Shown one piece after another: positions 16,286-25,691 of a DNA stretch of 55,065 nucleotides. Below the pieces are notes generated by a model. The model saw only the letters and a program-made list of their open reading frames with translations, ran no database searches and was not told the DNA's origin. How positions within the stretch are numbered: position 1 is the first letter of the stretch; the number at the start of each line of letters is the position of its first letter. Origin of the DNA: Propionivibrio dicarboxylicus. Lineage in GTDB: Bacteria > Pseudomonadota > Gammaproteobacteria > Burkholderiales > Rhodocyclaceae. The translations under genes were made by a program, and so were the position numbers. Where the stretch lies: contig CAMDMZ010000029.1 of the NCBI GenBank assembly GCA_945902805.1, positions 1 to 55,065 of the forward strand, read 5' to 3'.

Positions 16286-16711
16286 TCAATCGACAAACTG
16301 CTCGTTGCCGATAACGCCAAGCTTCTTCACCCCGAGACGCTGGGCCGAGGCCATGACCATGGCCACGTGCTGGTACTTCACCAATTTATTCGGGCGCAAA
16401 TGTACTTCCGGCTGATCAGCTGCCGCCGCCACCTCGCGCAAACGCGCCTCCAGTTGCGGACGATCCGGAATAGCCTCGCCGTTCCACAGCACCGTGCCAT
16501 CGAAATCGACATCGATGCGCACCACGATCGGCGGCGTCGGCGGCGGTGTGCTCGCCCCGGCCGGCATATTCAGCTTAACGGCGTGGGTCTGAATCGGAAT
16601 GGTGATGATCAACATCACCAGCAGCACCAGCATCACATCGATCAGCGGCGTGGTGTTCATATCCACCATCACTTCGTGATCACCCGAGTTATTGCCTATG
16701 TTCATTCCCAT
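16286..16711 (-). CDS. exbD: Biopolymer transporter ExbD (second copy)
   Basis: 141 residues, one membrane segment at about 22-42 with the proton-conducting Asp in TPLIDVMLVLLV, then a periplasmic domain. ExbD with ExbB uses proton motive force to energise TonB. It lies 28 bp downstream of a second exbD gene; two different ExbD proteins in a row are known from clusters that need both for particular receptors. Confidence 0.9.
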   Translation of the reverse strand: MGMNIGNNSGDHEVMVDMNTTPLIDVMLVLLVMLIITIPIQTHAVKLNMPAGASTPPPTPPIVVRIDVDFDGTVLWNGEAIPDRPQLEARLREVAAAADQPEVHLRPNKLVKYQHVAMVMASAQRLGVKKLGVIGNEQFVD

Positions 16712-16739
16712 GGCTTGTTCTTTCTACGTCAGGAGCTAC

Positions 16740-17168
16740 TCAACCGCCCCGTGGCGGCGGCTCGGTGATGAAACCAACCTTGACGATACCGGCACGCTGG
16801 CAGGCAAACACGACCCGGCCCACGGAGTCATATCTCGCCTCGCTATCGCCCCGCACATGAACCTCGGGCTGCGGCTTCATCACAGCGACTTCTTTGAGTC
16901 GGTTGAGCAAATCCGTGCTGCCCTTGACCTTCTGCAAGCCCCAATAGACGTCACCGTCACGATCAACTGCGATGACGATATTTTCGGGTTTGGTCTGTGT
17001 CGGCTGATTGGTTTCCTTCGGCAACTGCACCGGTACCGCCTGGATCGCGACGGGAATAGTGATCAGAAAGATGATCAGCAAAACCAACATCACGTCCACC
17101 AACGGGGTGGTGTTGATCGACGAAATTACGTCCTCGTCGGTATCGGAAGCACCGAGATTCATGCCCAT
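16740..17168 (-). CDS. exbD: Biopolymer transporter ExbD (first copy)
   Basis: 142 residues with the same plan as its neighbour: N-terminal INTTPLVDVMLVLLIIFLIT with the conserved Asp, then a periplasmic domain. It is clearly paralogous to, but not identical with, the second ExbD. It starts 3 bp after exbB. Confidence 0.9.
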   Translation of the reverse strand: MGMNLGASDTDEDVISSINTTPLVDVMLVLLIIFLITIPVAIQAVPVQLPKETNQPTQTKPENIVIAVDRDGDVYWGLQKVKGSTDLLNRLKEVAVMKPQPEVHVRGDSEARYDSVGRVVFACQRAGIVKVGFITEPPPRGG

Positions 17169-17171
17169 GAT

Positions 17172-17963
17172 TTAGCCTCGAATACCCTTCTTACCACCGG
17201 CCAGCAAAACCATGTGTAATTCGCTGCTGAAGTGACGGACTTGGGCCAGTGCCGTCTTGTTGCGACGTACCAGCCAGTTGTAGGCCAGCACGGCAGGGAC
17301 GGCGACGGCGAGACCGATGGCGGTCATAATCAGCGCCTCGCCCACCGGACCGGCCACCTTGTCGATCGAAGCCTGACCAGAGATGCCGATCGCGGTCAGC
17401 GCATGATAGATACCCCAGACTGTGCCGAACAAGCCAACGAACGGTGCGGTAGAGCCAACGGTCGCCAGGAAAGCCAGGCCACCCTGCAGTCGATCAGAAA
17501 TTTCGTCGTAAGCGCGCTGCATCGACATACCGATCCAGGTCGATAGATCAATCGCCTCGGTCATGGAGCCTTCATGATGCGTTGCGGACTTGATGCCTTC
17601 GTCAGCCAGATAGCGGAACGCACTGTCTTCACCAAGTTGGCGCACCCCCTCTTCCATCGTGGCTGCCTGCCAAAACTGTTGCCGCGCCTCCTTACCTTCC
17701 TTGAGCAGGCGAGTTTGTTCCAAGGTCTTGACGATGCCGATGTACCAGGAGCCCATGGACATGATGGCGAGGATCAACAAGGTACCCTTCGAAACGAAGT
17801 CACCTTGCGCCCAGAGGGCTTCGATGCCGTAAGGATTCTCGACCGCTTCGGTGGTCGGCTTGGCCGCATCGGGCGCTTGGGCGAATGCCGGAATGGCGGT
17901 AGCAAACGCAAACAAAGTCAAGAAAGCGACGAGAGTTTGGCGCAGTGTGTGGGTGAGACGCAT
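17172..17963 (-). CDS. exbB: TonB-system proton channel ExbB (MotA/TolQ/ExbB family)
   Basis: 263 residues from ATG 17963 (AAGGA upstream). It begins with a cleavable signal-like segment ending in PAFAQA, then TM1 (about 57-77, TLLILAIMSMGSWYIGIV), a cytoplasmic domain, and TM2-TM3 with LATVGSTAPFVGLFGTVWGI and GLAVAVPAVLAYN. The thr/ser-rich TM2 and GLFGTVWGI motif are those of ExbB. It forms the motor complex with ExbD and TonB in the inner membrane. Confidence 0.92.
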   Translation of the reverse strand: MRLTHTLRQTLVAFLTLFAFATAIPAFAQAPDAAKPTTEAVENPYGIEALWAQGDFVSKGTLLILAIMSMGSWYIGIVKTLEQTRLLKEGKEARQQFWQAATMEEGVRQLGEDSAFRYLADEGIKSATHHEGSMTEAIDLSTWIGMSMQRAYDEISDRLQGGLAFLATVGSTAPFVGLFGTVWGIYHALTAIGISGQASIDKVAGPVGEALIMTAIGLAVAVPAVLAYNWLVRRNKTALAQVRHFSSELHMVLLAGGKKGIRG

Positions 17964-18046
17964 GAGATGAAATCCTTCCGGTGACAAAACTGGGGTTTTA
18001 CTAGGCTTGAAACATCCAACGAAATAGGTGGTGCAGGAAGTTCGGA

Positions 18047-18688
18047 CTACTCTTCGATCTTCCACAAATACTCAATGCGCGCCCACGACTGGACAGGCGT
18101 ACCGGCCTCTGTGCCGGGTTTGAATTTACAGAGCACGAGCGCACGCCGGGCGGCCTCATCGAGGCGACGGAAACCCGACGTCTTTTCGACTTTGCTATCC
18201 ACCGCAGTGCCATCGACACCAATCAGGAATTGCAGTACGACGAGACCTTCTTCTTGCGCACGAAGCGCAGCGGCAGGGTATTCAGGCTTGCTGCAGTTGC
18301 GAGCATCGACGACAGCAGCCGTACGCGCTGGCGGCGCCGGAGCGGCAACGACCGCCGGACGTGGCGGTGGCGCCTCTGCCGGAGGCTTGACGGCGGCGAC
18401 CGCCGTAATCGTATTGAGGCTGGCGACCGGATTGTCAATCCGCACTTCAGGCACAGGAATAAAGGGCGGCGGTGGCGCAGTCAGCTTCGGCGGTGGCGGC
18501 GGTGGCGGTTTATCCGCCGGTGGTTTGATTTCCTCGAGGATCTTGGTCTCGAGCGGTGCCTGAATCACTTCGACGATCTTGCGCGCCAAACCATTCACCA
18601 AGGCATAAACCAACACGATATGAAGGACGATAACAATGACAATGCCCGTCAGACGGCGGCTTGAGTCATGGGGTTCAGCGTAGCTCAT
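18047..18688 (-). CDS. tonB: TonB energy transducer
   Basis: 213 residues: N-terminal membrane anchor (about 12-32), a proline-rich periplasmic linker (KPPPPPPPKL, APPPRPAVVAAPAPP) that spans the periplasm, and a C-terminal TonB domain (about 130-213) with PEYPAAALRAQEEGLVVLQF and the ending ARIEYLWKIEE. First gene of the tonB-exbB-exbD-exbD-TPR unit. The 297-bp region upstream (18689-18985) carries its promoter (boxes unclear) and the terminator of the receptor gene. Confidence 0.93.
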   Translation of the reverse strand: MSYAEPHDSSRRLTGIVIVIVLHIVLVYALVNGLARKIVEVIQAPLETKILEEIKPPADKPPPPPPPKLTAPPPPFIPVPEVRIDNPVASLNTITAVAAVKPPAEAPPPRPAVVAAPAPPARTAAVVDARNCSKPEYPAAALRAQEEGLVVLQFLIGVDGTAVDSKVEKTSGFRRLDEAARRALVLCKFKPGTEAGTPVQSWARIEYLWKIEE

Positions 18689-18863
18689 TGTCTTTTTTTG
18701 CGAATATCTACCAAGGTACTAATGCGATACAACTGACCCAACCGATGTGCCGCAACATGTAAGATTTTGTAATTTTCAGCGGGACGGACTTTACCGCCTA
18801 AGCGAACACTGTGCAACGTTTTTTGCTTGTCTCACTGATCTATGCGCTTTCAAAATTCAACGG

Positions 18864-18896
18864 AAAAACCCCACCCCGTCTGAACGGGATGGGGTT
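18864..18896 (-). terminator. Terminator of the TonB-dependent receptor gene
   Basis: On the minus strand a 13-bp stem with one mismatch (arms 18867-18879 and 18884-18896, 4-base loop) is followed by TTTTT (18868-18864). It lies about 90 bp after the receptor stop codon. The rest of 18689-18985 shows no gene. Confidence 0.75.
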
Positions 18897-18985
18897 GGAA
18901 TTGCGCTTCATTGCCCTCGGTAAATTGATGGACAAAAGTTCAAAACCTCAATCTGGAAGACGATTCTCTGACTCGATCAAGTCAA

Positions 18986-21754
18986 TCAGAACTTAATATC
19001 AGCCGTGATATAGAAGGTCCTGCCCTTTGAGTCCGTGTAGCGCGGATCGTAGCCAACTTGGTGGCCGGCACCACCGGTACGGAGTGATAGTGATGGCTTC
19101 TTATCAAACAGATTGTTTATCCCACCGCGAACCTCGACCATCTTGTTGACCGTGTACGCGGTTTGCCAATCAATCGTCGTATAAGACGGGATCTCCAATT
19201 GAAGTTCCACACAATCGCCCAGCGCATCAACCGTCGTCACCGCACACTCATCCGCCGTATGGAGTTGGTCTTTATATCCTGAGCGGTAATTGAGGGCCAT
19301 CGTGTGGCTGAAAGCTCCCATCTTCAGGTTTGCCATGAACTTGGCAACATTGCGGAACGTCACGGCATTGTTTTCGCCGTATTGAGCCAAACTGGTGACA
19401 TAAGTCTCTGTTCCCGGGCGGGTGTATTTGCTTTGCAACATGTGGGTCCCGGAAAGCACTGTCTTCAACGTGCCAAAAGACAATTTGTGGTCCCAGTTCA
19501 ACTTCCAATCGATGCCTCGATTGATAGATTGCGACGCATTCACCGCTGCCTGGAGAATTGCGAGTTCCTGTTCTCCCGTAGCAAGGTTAGTCTTCGTCGT
19601 AAAAAGCTCACGGTAGCGAACAGGATCACCGAAGATTTGAGCCTCTTCAAGCTGGGTCACCAGATCCTTGATCTTCACTTCCCACAAGTCCATGCCGACG
19701 CTGAGGCCACCAACAGGTTCATAAACAAAGCCGATTGACTTCTGGTCAGATTTTTCAGGCTTAAGAGCGGCGTTCCCTTGAAGGTAGACGTTGTACTGAT
19801 TTTGCCCTACCAAGCATGAAGCCGCCAACGGATCACCTGCGGGGAACGGACAGGCGTACGTATCGCTGGTTACACCAAACTCTGCACGCGGACGGCCAAT
19901 TTCTAGCATTGACGGAGCTTTGAAACCAGTTCCCAGAGAACCACGGATCAGCAGATTCTTAGCTGGTTGATAACGCGCGCTTAATTTATAGGTTGTGTCA
20001 CCTTCATCATCGTTGAGAGCCTGCCCTGTCATCGTACTGGTGACTTTACCAATCCGGTCATAACGCATCGCACCAGTTACCTCGAGTTCCTTCATCAATG
20101 GAACCACCAACTCACCAAAGGCACCGAAATTCTTTCGCTTGAGTCCGTACGGATCATCTTTGCTCAGGAACAGAATTTGTTCATTTGCGTTAGCAGCAGA
20201 AACGTCGCGTGAATATTTGTAGTCACGGACATCGACACCCATACCAAACATAGCATCACCGCCACCGACCTTGAACACCGGTCGCGAACCGCGTGCCTCA
20301 ATAGCCGTCATGGTGGTCTTCTCAGAATCCCACGGGCCAGAATAAACGGTACCTGCCAACGCTGTTCTCTCGGCCGCAGTCAGGTCAGATGCCTGACCGA
20401 AAACGTTGATCAAACCGGCCTGCGCAGCAGTAAGAAATTCGTCAGCGAGTAGCCAGCCCGTAGGGTAATCTTGCTTGGCGTTATTTACCGAGTAAGTCAG
20501 TGCCGTTGAGACATCCCATCCCGCCAAGTTACCTTCCAATGTACCGACTAAATGGGTTGATTCGGTATTCCAAAGGGTCTCGCGGTTTCCCGCAGGCGAG
20601 GAGCGCCAACGCGCATCAACACGCGTTAATCCGGCGAGCTGCTCAGCCGTCATGTAGGGCTTGACGTAGGTATTCACCAGCGCCGAATTCGACGGTAGCG
20701 GGAAATAGCCGGTCGGATATGGGGCAATACGGGTCAACATCTTGAATGTTGAATATGCTGCGTCGATTGATCCAGTCCAGTTTGACCCGAGCTTGAACGT
20801 CGCTCGACCAAAAACACTGTCCCGATCTGATTCGGGCTGAATTTCAACCGTGCTGGTGTAGTCGAAGAAACAATTGGTGCCAATCTGTGAATTGTACGGA
20901 GCACATGTGCCGTTTGCCCTCAAGTAAGGATTGAAGGTAACTGATTGAGCAGCACCGCTTGCATCCAAATAATTCACCCGTGCATTGGCCGGAATCGCAT
21001 TTCCAGACCCGTTAAAGAAATACAGATCCTGACCATTTGCCTTGAAACTGATCATGCCAGTCTTGGCGAAATCGCGCTGGGTCGCCTTTAACTGGTCTTG
21101 GCGGTCGTGGCTTACGGCAACCAAGACGTTGTAGCCATCTTTATCGAGATCACCAAAGCCGGTGCTTGCGCTGGCGCTCCAGCTGGCGCCTCCAGATTTT
21201 TGCGGTGAATCCATACGCACACTAACTTGCGATCCCTGTTGATTCTGCTTCAGAATGAAGTTGACGACACCAGCAATCGCGTCTGAGCCATACAGAGCCG
21301 AAGCACCGTCGGTCAATACTTCAACACGTTCAATCGCGCTCAATGGAATCGAATTCAAATCAACGACGCTACCCGAACCACGTGGAGCCAAACGACGACC
21401 ATTCAACAACACCAAAGTATAGCTTTCACCGATGTCATGCAAAGAGGCTGTCATCACGCCACCACCGGAACCACCGACTGAGTCGCTTGATGTCGTGAAG
21501 CCCTGCATGGCAGGTAGTTGCTGCATCAATTCAGAAACCGATGTTGCACCGCTGCGGGCAATTTCTTCCTTGCCGATGGTTTGAACTGGTAACGCACCCT
21601 CCGATGCAATCCGTTTAATACTCGAGCCAGTGATCTCTACGCGCTCAACTTTTTGCGCATCCTGTGCCTGAGCAGCGCCAGCAGAAACGACAATTGCAAC
21701 TCCCGCAAATGCCTGACCAATCAACATAGCCAACTGTTTTCTCTTAAAAATCAT
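18986..21754 (-). CDS. TonB-dependent outer-membrane receptor
   Basis: 922 residues from ATG 21754 (GGA upstream), with a signal peptide ending in GAAQA. A short TonB-box-like region (VERVEITGSSIKR) leads into the plug domain (about 35-175; LVLLNGRRL, VEVLTDGASALYGSDAIAGVVNFI), then a 22-strand barrel ending in an aromatic residue (ITADIKF). Two cysteine pairs occur in predicted outer loops. Substrate unknown. It belongs to the general iron-complex/vitamin receptor class, but it lies beside tonB/exbBD and diverges from a peptide ABC operon, and no Fur box is seen, so a peptide or other non-iron ligand is possible. Confidence 0.9.
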   Translation of the reverse strand: MIFKRKQLAMLIGQAFAGVAIVVSAGAAQAQDAQKVERVEITGSSIKRIASEGALPVQTIGKEEIARSGATSVSELMQQLPAMQGFTTSSDSVGGSGGGVMTASLHDIGESYTLVLLNGRRLAPRGSGSVVDLNSIPLSAIERVEVLTDGASALYGSDAIAGVVNFILKQNQQGSQVSVRMDSPQKSGGASWSASASTGFGDLDKDGYNVLVAVSHDRQDQLKATQRDFAKTGMISFKANGQDLYFFNGSGNAIPANARVNYLDASGAAQSVTFNPYLRANGTCAPYNSQIGTNCFFDYTSTVEIQPESDRDSVFGRATFKLGSNWTGSIDAAYSTFKMLTRIAPYPTGYFPLPSNSALVNTYVKPYMTAEQLAGLTRVDARWRSSPAGNRETLWNTESTHLVGTLEGNLAGWDVSTALTYSVNNAKQDYPTGWLLADEFLTAAQAGLINVFGQASDLTAAERTALAGTVYSGPWDSEKTTMTAIEARGSRPVFKVGGGDAMFGMGVDVRDYKYSRDVSAANANEQILFLSKDDPYGLKRKNFGAFGELVVPLMKELEVTGAMRYDRIGKVTSTMTGQALNDDEGDTTYKLSARYQPAKNLLIRGSLGTGFKAPSMLEIGRPRAEFGVTSDTYACPFPAGDPLAASCLVGQNQYNVYLQGNAALKPEKSDQKSIGFVYEPVGGLSVGMDLWEVKIKDLVTQLEEAQIFGDPVRYRELFTTKTNLATGEQELAILQAAVNASQSINRGIDWKLNWDHKLSFGTLKTVLSGTHMLQSKYTRPGTETYVTSLAQYGENNAVTFRNVAKFMANLKMGAFSHTMALNYRSGYKDQLHTADECAVTTVDALGDCVELQLEIPSYTTIDWQTAYTVNKMVEVRGGINNLFDKKPSLSLRTGGAGHQVGYDPRYTDSKGRTFYITADIKF

Positions 21755-21871
21755 CGCATTTCCATCCATTTCAAGGTTCAAAAACGAGCGCCGGGACACC
21801 ATAAGCACTCCACGCGAGTTCCGTCACCAAGACGGAAAGAACGCGTACTCTAACAAGCTTTGAGGATTGCT

Positions 21872-21928
21872 GTAACAAATCGTTACGACATGTAAAGCGG
21901 CTGTCGGATAATTCGTACACTCGAATTA
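21872..21928. promoter_or_regulatory. Two dyads in the divergent receptor/peptide-operon region
   Basis: GTAAC-5 bp-GTTAC at 21872-21886 and TAATTCG-6 bp-CGAATTA at 21909-21928 are perfect inverted repeats in the 269-bp region between the receptor gene and the peptide operon. They look like operator sites. No clear -35/-10 pair is attached to either, and the regulator is unknown. Confidence 0.35.
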
Positions 21929-21978
21929 GCCACTGAATTCATATGGGTTTCGCTCAATATCCATTCATACACTGACCC

Positions 21979-22005
21979 AACGCCGTCTCGTCATCACCGA
22001 CTTTT
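21979..22005 (+). repeat. Dispersed 28-bp element, copy 4 (degenerate)
   Basis: AACGCCGTCTCGTC followed by ATCACCGACTTTT. It keeps the CGCCGTCTCG and CACCGACTTTT cores but differs at four other positions. It lies just upstream of the first binding-protein gene of the peptide operon. Confidence 0.7.
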
Positions 22006-22023
22006 CGTACATTCGCGACTGCC

Positions 22024-23916
22024 GTGACAAATGGCCACAATTCGGCAACAATCGCGACCTGCTTCGATCGCCGTGAATTCCATTCATCTCCGTCCTCACC
22101 TACTTTGCGAAACCCATATTTCAAAAGCTGCTGGCGACACGTTGCGCACTTACTCTTGGCCATTCTGCTGAGCGCAAGTGCTCTAGCCGCCGATCCAGCC
22201 AAAGTCTTACGTGTCGTCCAGCCTGCAACAGACGAAGGTTTCGACCCGGTCCGTTCAGTCAATTACTACTCCGGCGTGATTCTGGATGCCGTCGGTGAGC
22301 GGCTGATGAGCTACGACTATCTGGCGCGTCCGGCAAAGCTCGTTCCTGGCGTTGCGGAAAGCATGCCGGTCGTGACAGACAACGGCAAGACCTATGTCTT
22401 CAAGATTCGCAAGGGCGTCTATTTCCATCCGGACCCGATATTCAAAGGCAAGAAACACGAGCTGACCGCCGAGGACTTCGTTTTCAGCTTCAAACGCTTC
22501 ATGGACCCGAAGCTGCGTTCGCAATGGAAATTCCTGTTCGACGGCAAAATCCTTGGGCTCGATGACCTGGCCAAACGGGCCGAACAGAGCGGGCGCTTTG
22601 ACTACGATGCTCCGGTCGAGGGCTTGCGCGCGCTTGATCGTTACACGCTGCAGATCAAGCTCGCCGCCGCCGATTACAACTTCACCTACATTCTGGCGAT
22701 GTCGGCCATGATCGCCATTCCGCGCGAAGCGGTCGATGTCTATCGGGACGATCTGGGCGCACACCCGATTGGCACCGGTGCCTACATGCTCAAGGAGTAC
22801 CAGCGCGGGCGTCGCGTGGTTCTCGAGGCGCACCCCTACTTTCGCGGCTTCATCTGGGACGCTGAACCCGGACCGGATGCCGCCGATCGCGAATTGGTCG
22901 CCAGCATGACGGGCAAGCAGATGCCGCAGATTGGCCGCATCGAGCTCAACTACATCGAAGAAGAGCAAAGTCGCTTTCTCGCCTTCATGGGCGGCGAGCT
23001 GGATATCGTCCATCGCATCGGCGGTCTGGCCGAACGTTGGCGCGATGGCAAGGAACTCAAACCGGAATTGACCAAACTCGGCATCACACGCCAGGACATG
23101 GTTGAGCCGGAAACGACTTACACCTACTTCAACATGCGCGACCCGGTCGTCGGCGGCTACACCCCGGAAAAGACGGCGCTACGCCGCGCCATCATCATGT
23201 CCTACGATCAGGATGCCGAGATCAACATCATCCGAAAAGGATTGGCGATCCAGAACAAGATGCCGATTCCACCAGGCGTCGTAGGCTACAACCCGAACTA
23301 TCCCGCCATCCTGCACTACAACCCGCAAGCCGCCAATCTGTTGCTCGACAAGTTTGGCTACAAACGTGGGACTGATGGTTTCCGCACCCTGCCGGATGGC
23401 AAGCCACTGCTGATCCAGTTGGCCTCCGAGCCCAGTTCAGGCAGCCGTGAATTCGACGAACTTTGGCGCAAGTCACTGGAGAAAATCGGCCTGCGGCTGG
23501 AGGTCAAAAAAGGTACTTTTGCCGAAAACCTTAAAGCGGCCAAAGCTTGCCAACTGCCCATGTGGGGTTCTGCCTGGATCGCCGATTACCCGGATGGCGA
23601 CAACTTCCTGCAGCTCCTCTACGGCCCCAACTCGGGCCAGTCGAACAACGGTTGCTACGATTCGCCCGTGTTCAACAAGCTCTATGACCTATCGCACAAG
23701 TTGCCCGATTCGCCGGAACGCAACTATCTGTATGAGTTGATGAGTCGCCAGGTGGAATACGACGGCGCGTGGCGTTTTGGGGTTTCGCGCGTTCGTACCG
23801 ATCTGGTCCAGCCAGGAATCCTCGGCTATCGCAAGCACCCGGTACTGCATGCTGAATGGAAGTTCATGGACATTGATCTCTCCGCTCGTAAGGCCGCCCA
23901 GGGAGCCGCAAAGTGA
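22024..23916 (+). CDS. Peptide ABC transporter binding protein (SBP family 5), first copy
   Basis: About 600 residues, DppA/OppA-type periplasmic binding protein. The hydrophobic signal segment HLLLAILLSASALA is followed by the mature start ADPAKVLRVVQPATDEGFDP. Family features include DNGKTYVFKIRKGVYFH, the pattern YPDGDNFLQLLYGPNSGQSNN, and YFNMRDPVVGGYTPEKTALR. The start is uncertain: GTG 22024 opens the frame, TTG 22105 would give a more normal signal peptide, and neither has a clear ribosome site. A paralogue follows with a 4-bp overlap. Confidence 0.87.
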   Translation: MTNGHNSATIATCFDRREFHSSPSSPTLRNPYFKSCWRHVAHLLLAILLSASALAADPAKVLRVVQPATDEGFDPVRSVNYYSGVILDAVGERLMSYDYLARPAKLVPGVAESMPVVTDNGKTYVFKIRKGVYFHPDPIFKGKKHELTAEDFVFSFKRFMDPKLRSQWKFLFDGKILGLDDLAKRAEQSGRFDYDAPVEGLRALDRYTLQIKLAAADYNFTYILAMSAMIAIPREAVDVYRDDLGAHPIGTGAYMLKEYQRGRRVVLEAHPYFRGFIWDAEPGPDAADRELVASMTGKQMPQIGRIELNYIEEEQSRFLAFMGGELDIVHRIGGLAERWRDGKELKPELTKLGITRQDMVEPETTYTYFNMRDPVVGGYTPEKTALRRAIIMSYDQDAEINIIRKGLAIQNKMPIPPGVVGYNPNYPAILHYNPQAANLLLDKFGYKRGTDGFRTLPDGKPLLIQLASEPSSGSREFDELWRKSLEKIGLRLEVKKGTFAENLKAAKACQLPMWGSAWIADYPDGDNFLQLLYGPNSGQSNNGCYDSPVFNKLYDLSHKLPDSPERNYLYELMSRQVEYDGAWRFGVSRVRTDLVQPGILGYRKHPVLHAEWKFMDIDLSARKAAQGAAK

Positions 23917-25691
23917 AGCGTGTGGACTGGTGGCGGTTAGGGATTTTGTTAGCAGGAATGCTCACCAGCGTCGCCGCGACTGCGGCTGCCGACCCCAAGA
24001 AAGTCTTGCGCACCGAGTTTCCGGCCGCTGAAACCGGCTTCGACCCCGCCCAGGTGCATGACCTGTATTCGAACATTGTCAATGAGGCGATCTTCGAACC
24101 GCTGTTAACCTACGATTATCTCGCCCGCCCGTCACGCCTAGCTCCACGCGCCGCCGAGGCTTTGCCGGAAATGAGCGAAAGCGGACGTGTGTATGTTTTC
24201 CGTATCCGGCCCGGCATTCTCTTTGCCGATGATCCCGCCTTCAAGGGCCGCCCGCGCGAGCTCGTCGCCGCAGACTACGTTTACGCCATCAAGCGCCTGG
24301 CCGACCCGAAACTGCACTCGCCTTGGCGCTATCTGGTCGAGACCAAGATTGCCGGTCTGGCGGATGTAATCAAGGCCGCCGAGAAATCCGGCAAGTTCGA
24401 TTACGACGCCCCGATTGCCGGATTGCAGGCGCTCGACAAGCACACCCTGAAGATCACACTAAGCGAGCCGGACTACAACTATCCCTACATCCTGGCGACA
24501 CCCACCATGGGCGCCGTCGCGCGTGAGGTGGTGGAACACTACGGCGCCAACATCATGGCCCACCCGGTCGGTACCGGTCCGTATCGCCTTGATAAATGGG
24601 TACGTTCGTCGCGTATCGAACTTGCTGCGAACCCCTTGTATCGCGGTCATACCTGGGATTTCGCGCCGGTCGAAGCCGGCGATGAGGTGTTGGTCACGGC
24701 CATGAAAGGCAAGAAGCTGCCGACCATTGCCCGCATCGAGATCGCCATCATGGACGAGGATCAGGCACGCTTGCTCGCCTTCCAGAATGGCGAACTCGAC
24801 CTCTTCCAGCTTGACGGGCCACTCGCGCCGAAGATGCTCGATATTGACCGGCTTAAGCCGGAATTTGTCAGTAAGGGTGCCAAGTTGTCACGCATCATCG
24901 ACCCCGAGATCCAGTATCCCTACCTAAGCATGCGCGATCCCGTAGTCGGTGGGCTAAGCAAAGAAAAGATCGCCCTGCGCCGGGCGATCCTGATGGCCTA
25001 CGACGAAACGGCCGAGATACGGGTCATTCATAACGGCCAAGGTGTCGTCATTGATTACCCCGTGCCGCCGGGTGTGGTCGGCTACCTGCCGGGTTACCGC
25101 CGCACCGATGCGACCAACATCGCCCTGGCCAATGCCCTGCTCGACCGCTTCGGCTACCAGCCGGGGCCGGATGGCTGGCGCACCTTGCCGGATGGAAAGC
25201 CACTGGCGATCACGCTCACCACACGGCCGGATTCCCTCGGTCGCCAGCAGGAGGAAATGTGGAAGCGCAGCTTCGACGCCATCCACATCCGCCTGAACAG
25301 CGACAAGAAGAAATTCCCGGAAATCCTCAAGGCCGAGAAATCCTGCCAGTTGCAGATGCGCGTCAATCGCTGGATCGCGGATTTCCCCGATGGCGAGAAC
25401 TTCATGCAGCTTTTCTACAGCGGCAACATCGGCCAGAGCAATACCAGTTGCACTGCGATTCCCGAGTTTGACACGCTGTTCCAGAAAGCCACCCGCTTGC
25501 CGCAGGGCGCCGAGCGCGACGCCCTATGGATCGACATGGCGCGGCTGCTGGAGTTCTATGGCGCGGCACGGATCAGCATGGCGCGGCCGCGCAACATGGT
25601 GATGCAAAAGCACGTTATCGGCTACAAGAAGCATCCGATCATTCTCGCCGACTGGCTTTATGCGGACATCGATCTGGAGGCGAAACCATGA
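23913..25691 (+). CDS. Peptide ABC transporter binding protein (SBP family 5), second copy
   Basis: 592 residues from GTG 23913, overlapping the previous stop (GTGA) with AGGGAG upstream. The signal peptide ends in AATAA. The protein is paralogous to the preceding one over its whole length: shared LTYDYLARPSRLAPR, YLSMRDPVVGG and DFPDGENFMQLFYSGNIGQSN. Two tandem receptors feeding one transporter usually differ in ligand range. The stop overlaps the peptidase start (ATGA). Confidence 0.9.
   Translation: MKRVDWWRLGILLAGMLTSVAATAAADPKKVLRTEFPAAETGFDPAQVHDLYSNIVNEAIFEPLLTYDYLARPSRLAPRAAEALPEMSESGRVYVFRIRPGILFADDPAFKGRPRELVAADYVYAIKRLADPKLHSPWRYLVETKIAGLADVIKAAEKSGKFDYDAPIAGLQALDKHTLKITLSEPDYNYPYILATPTMGAVAREVVEHYGANIMAHPVGTGPYRLDKWVRSSRIELAANPLYRGHTWDFAPVEAGDEVLVTAMKGKKLPTIARIEIAIMDEDQARLLAFQNGELDLFQLDGPLAPKMLDIDRLKPEFVSKGAKLSRIIDPEIQYPYLSMRDPVVGGLSKEKIALRRAILMAYDETAEIRVIHNGQGVVIDYPVPPGVVGYLPGYRRTDATNIALANALLDRFGYQPGPDGWRTLPDGKPLAITLTTRPDSLGRQQEEMWKRSFDAIHIRLNSDKKKFPEILKAEKSCQLQMRVNRWIADFPDGENFMQLFYSGNIGQSNTSCTAIPEFDTLFQKATRLPQGAERDALWIDMARLLEFYGAARISMARPRNMVMQKHVIGYKKHPIILADWLYADIDLEAKP

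Noticed and set aside
18075-18664. Long plus-strand frames opposite tonB
   Set aside because: Antisense of the proline-rich TonB linker; proline codons read in reverse as glycine and tryptophan, which gives open but meaningless frames.
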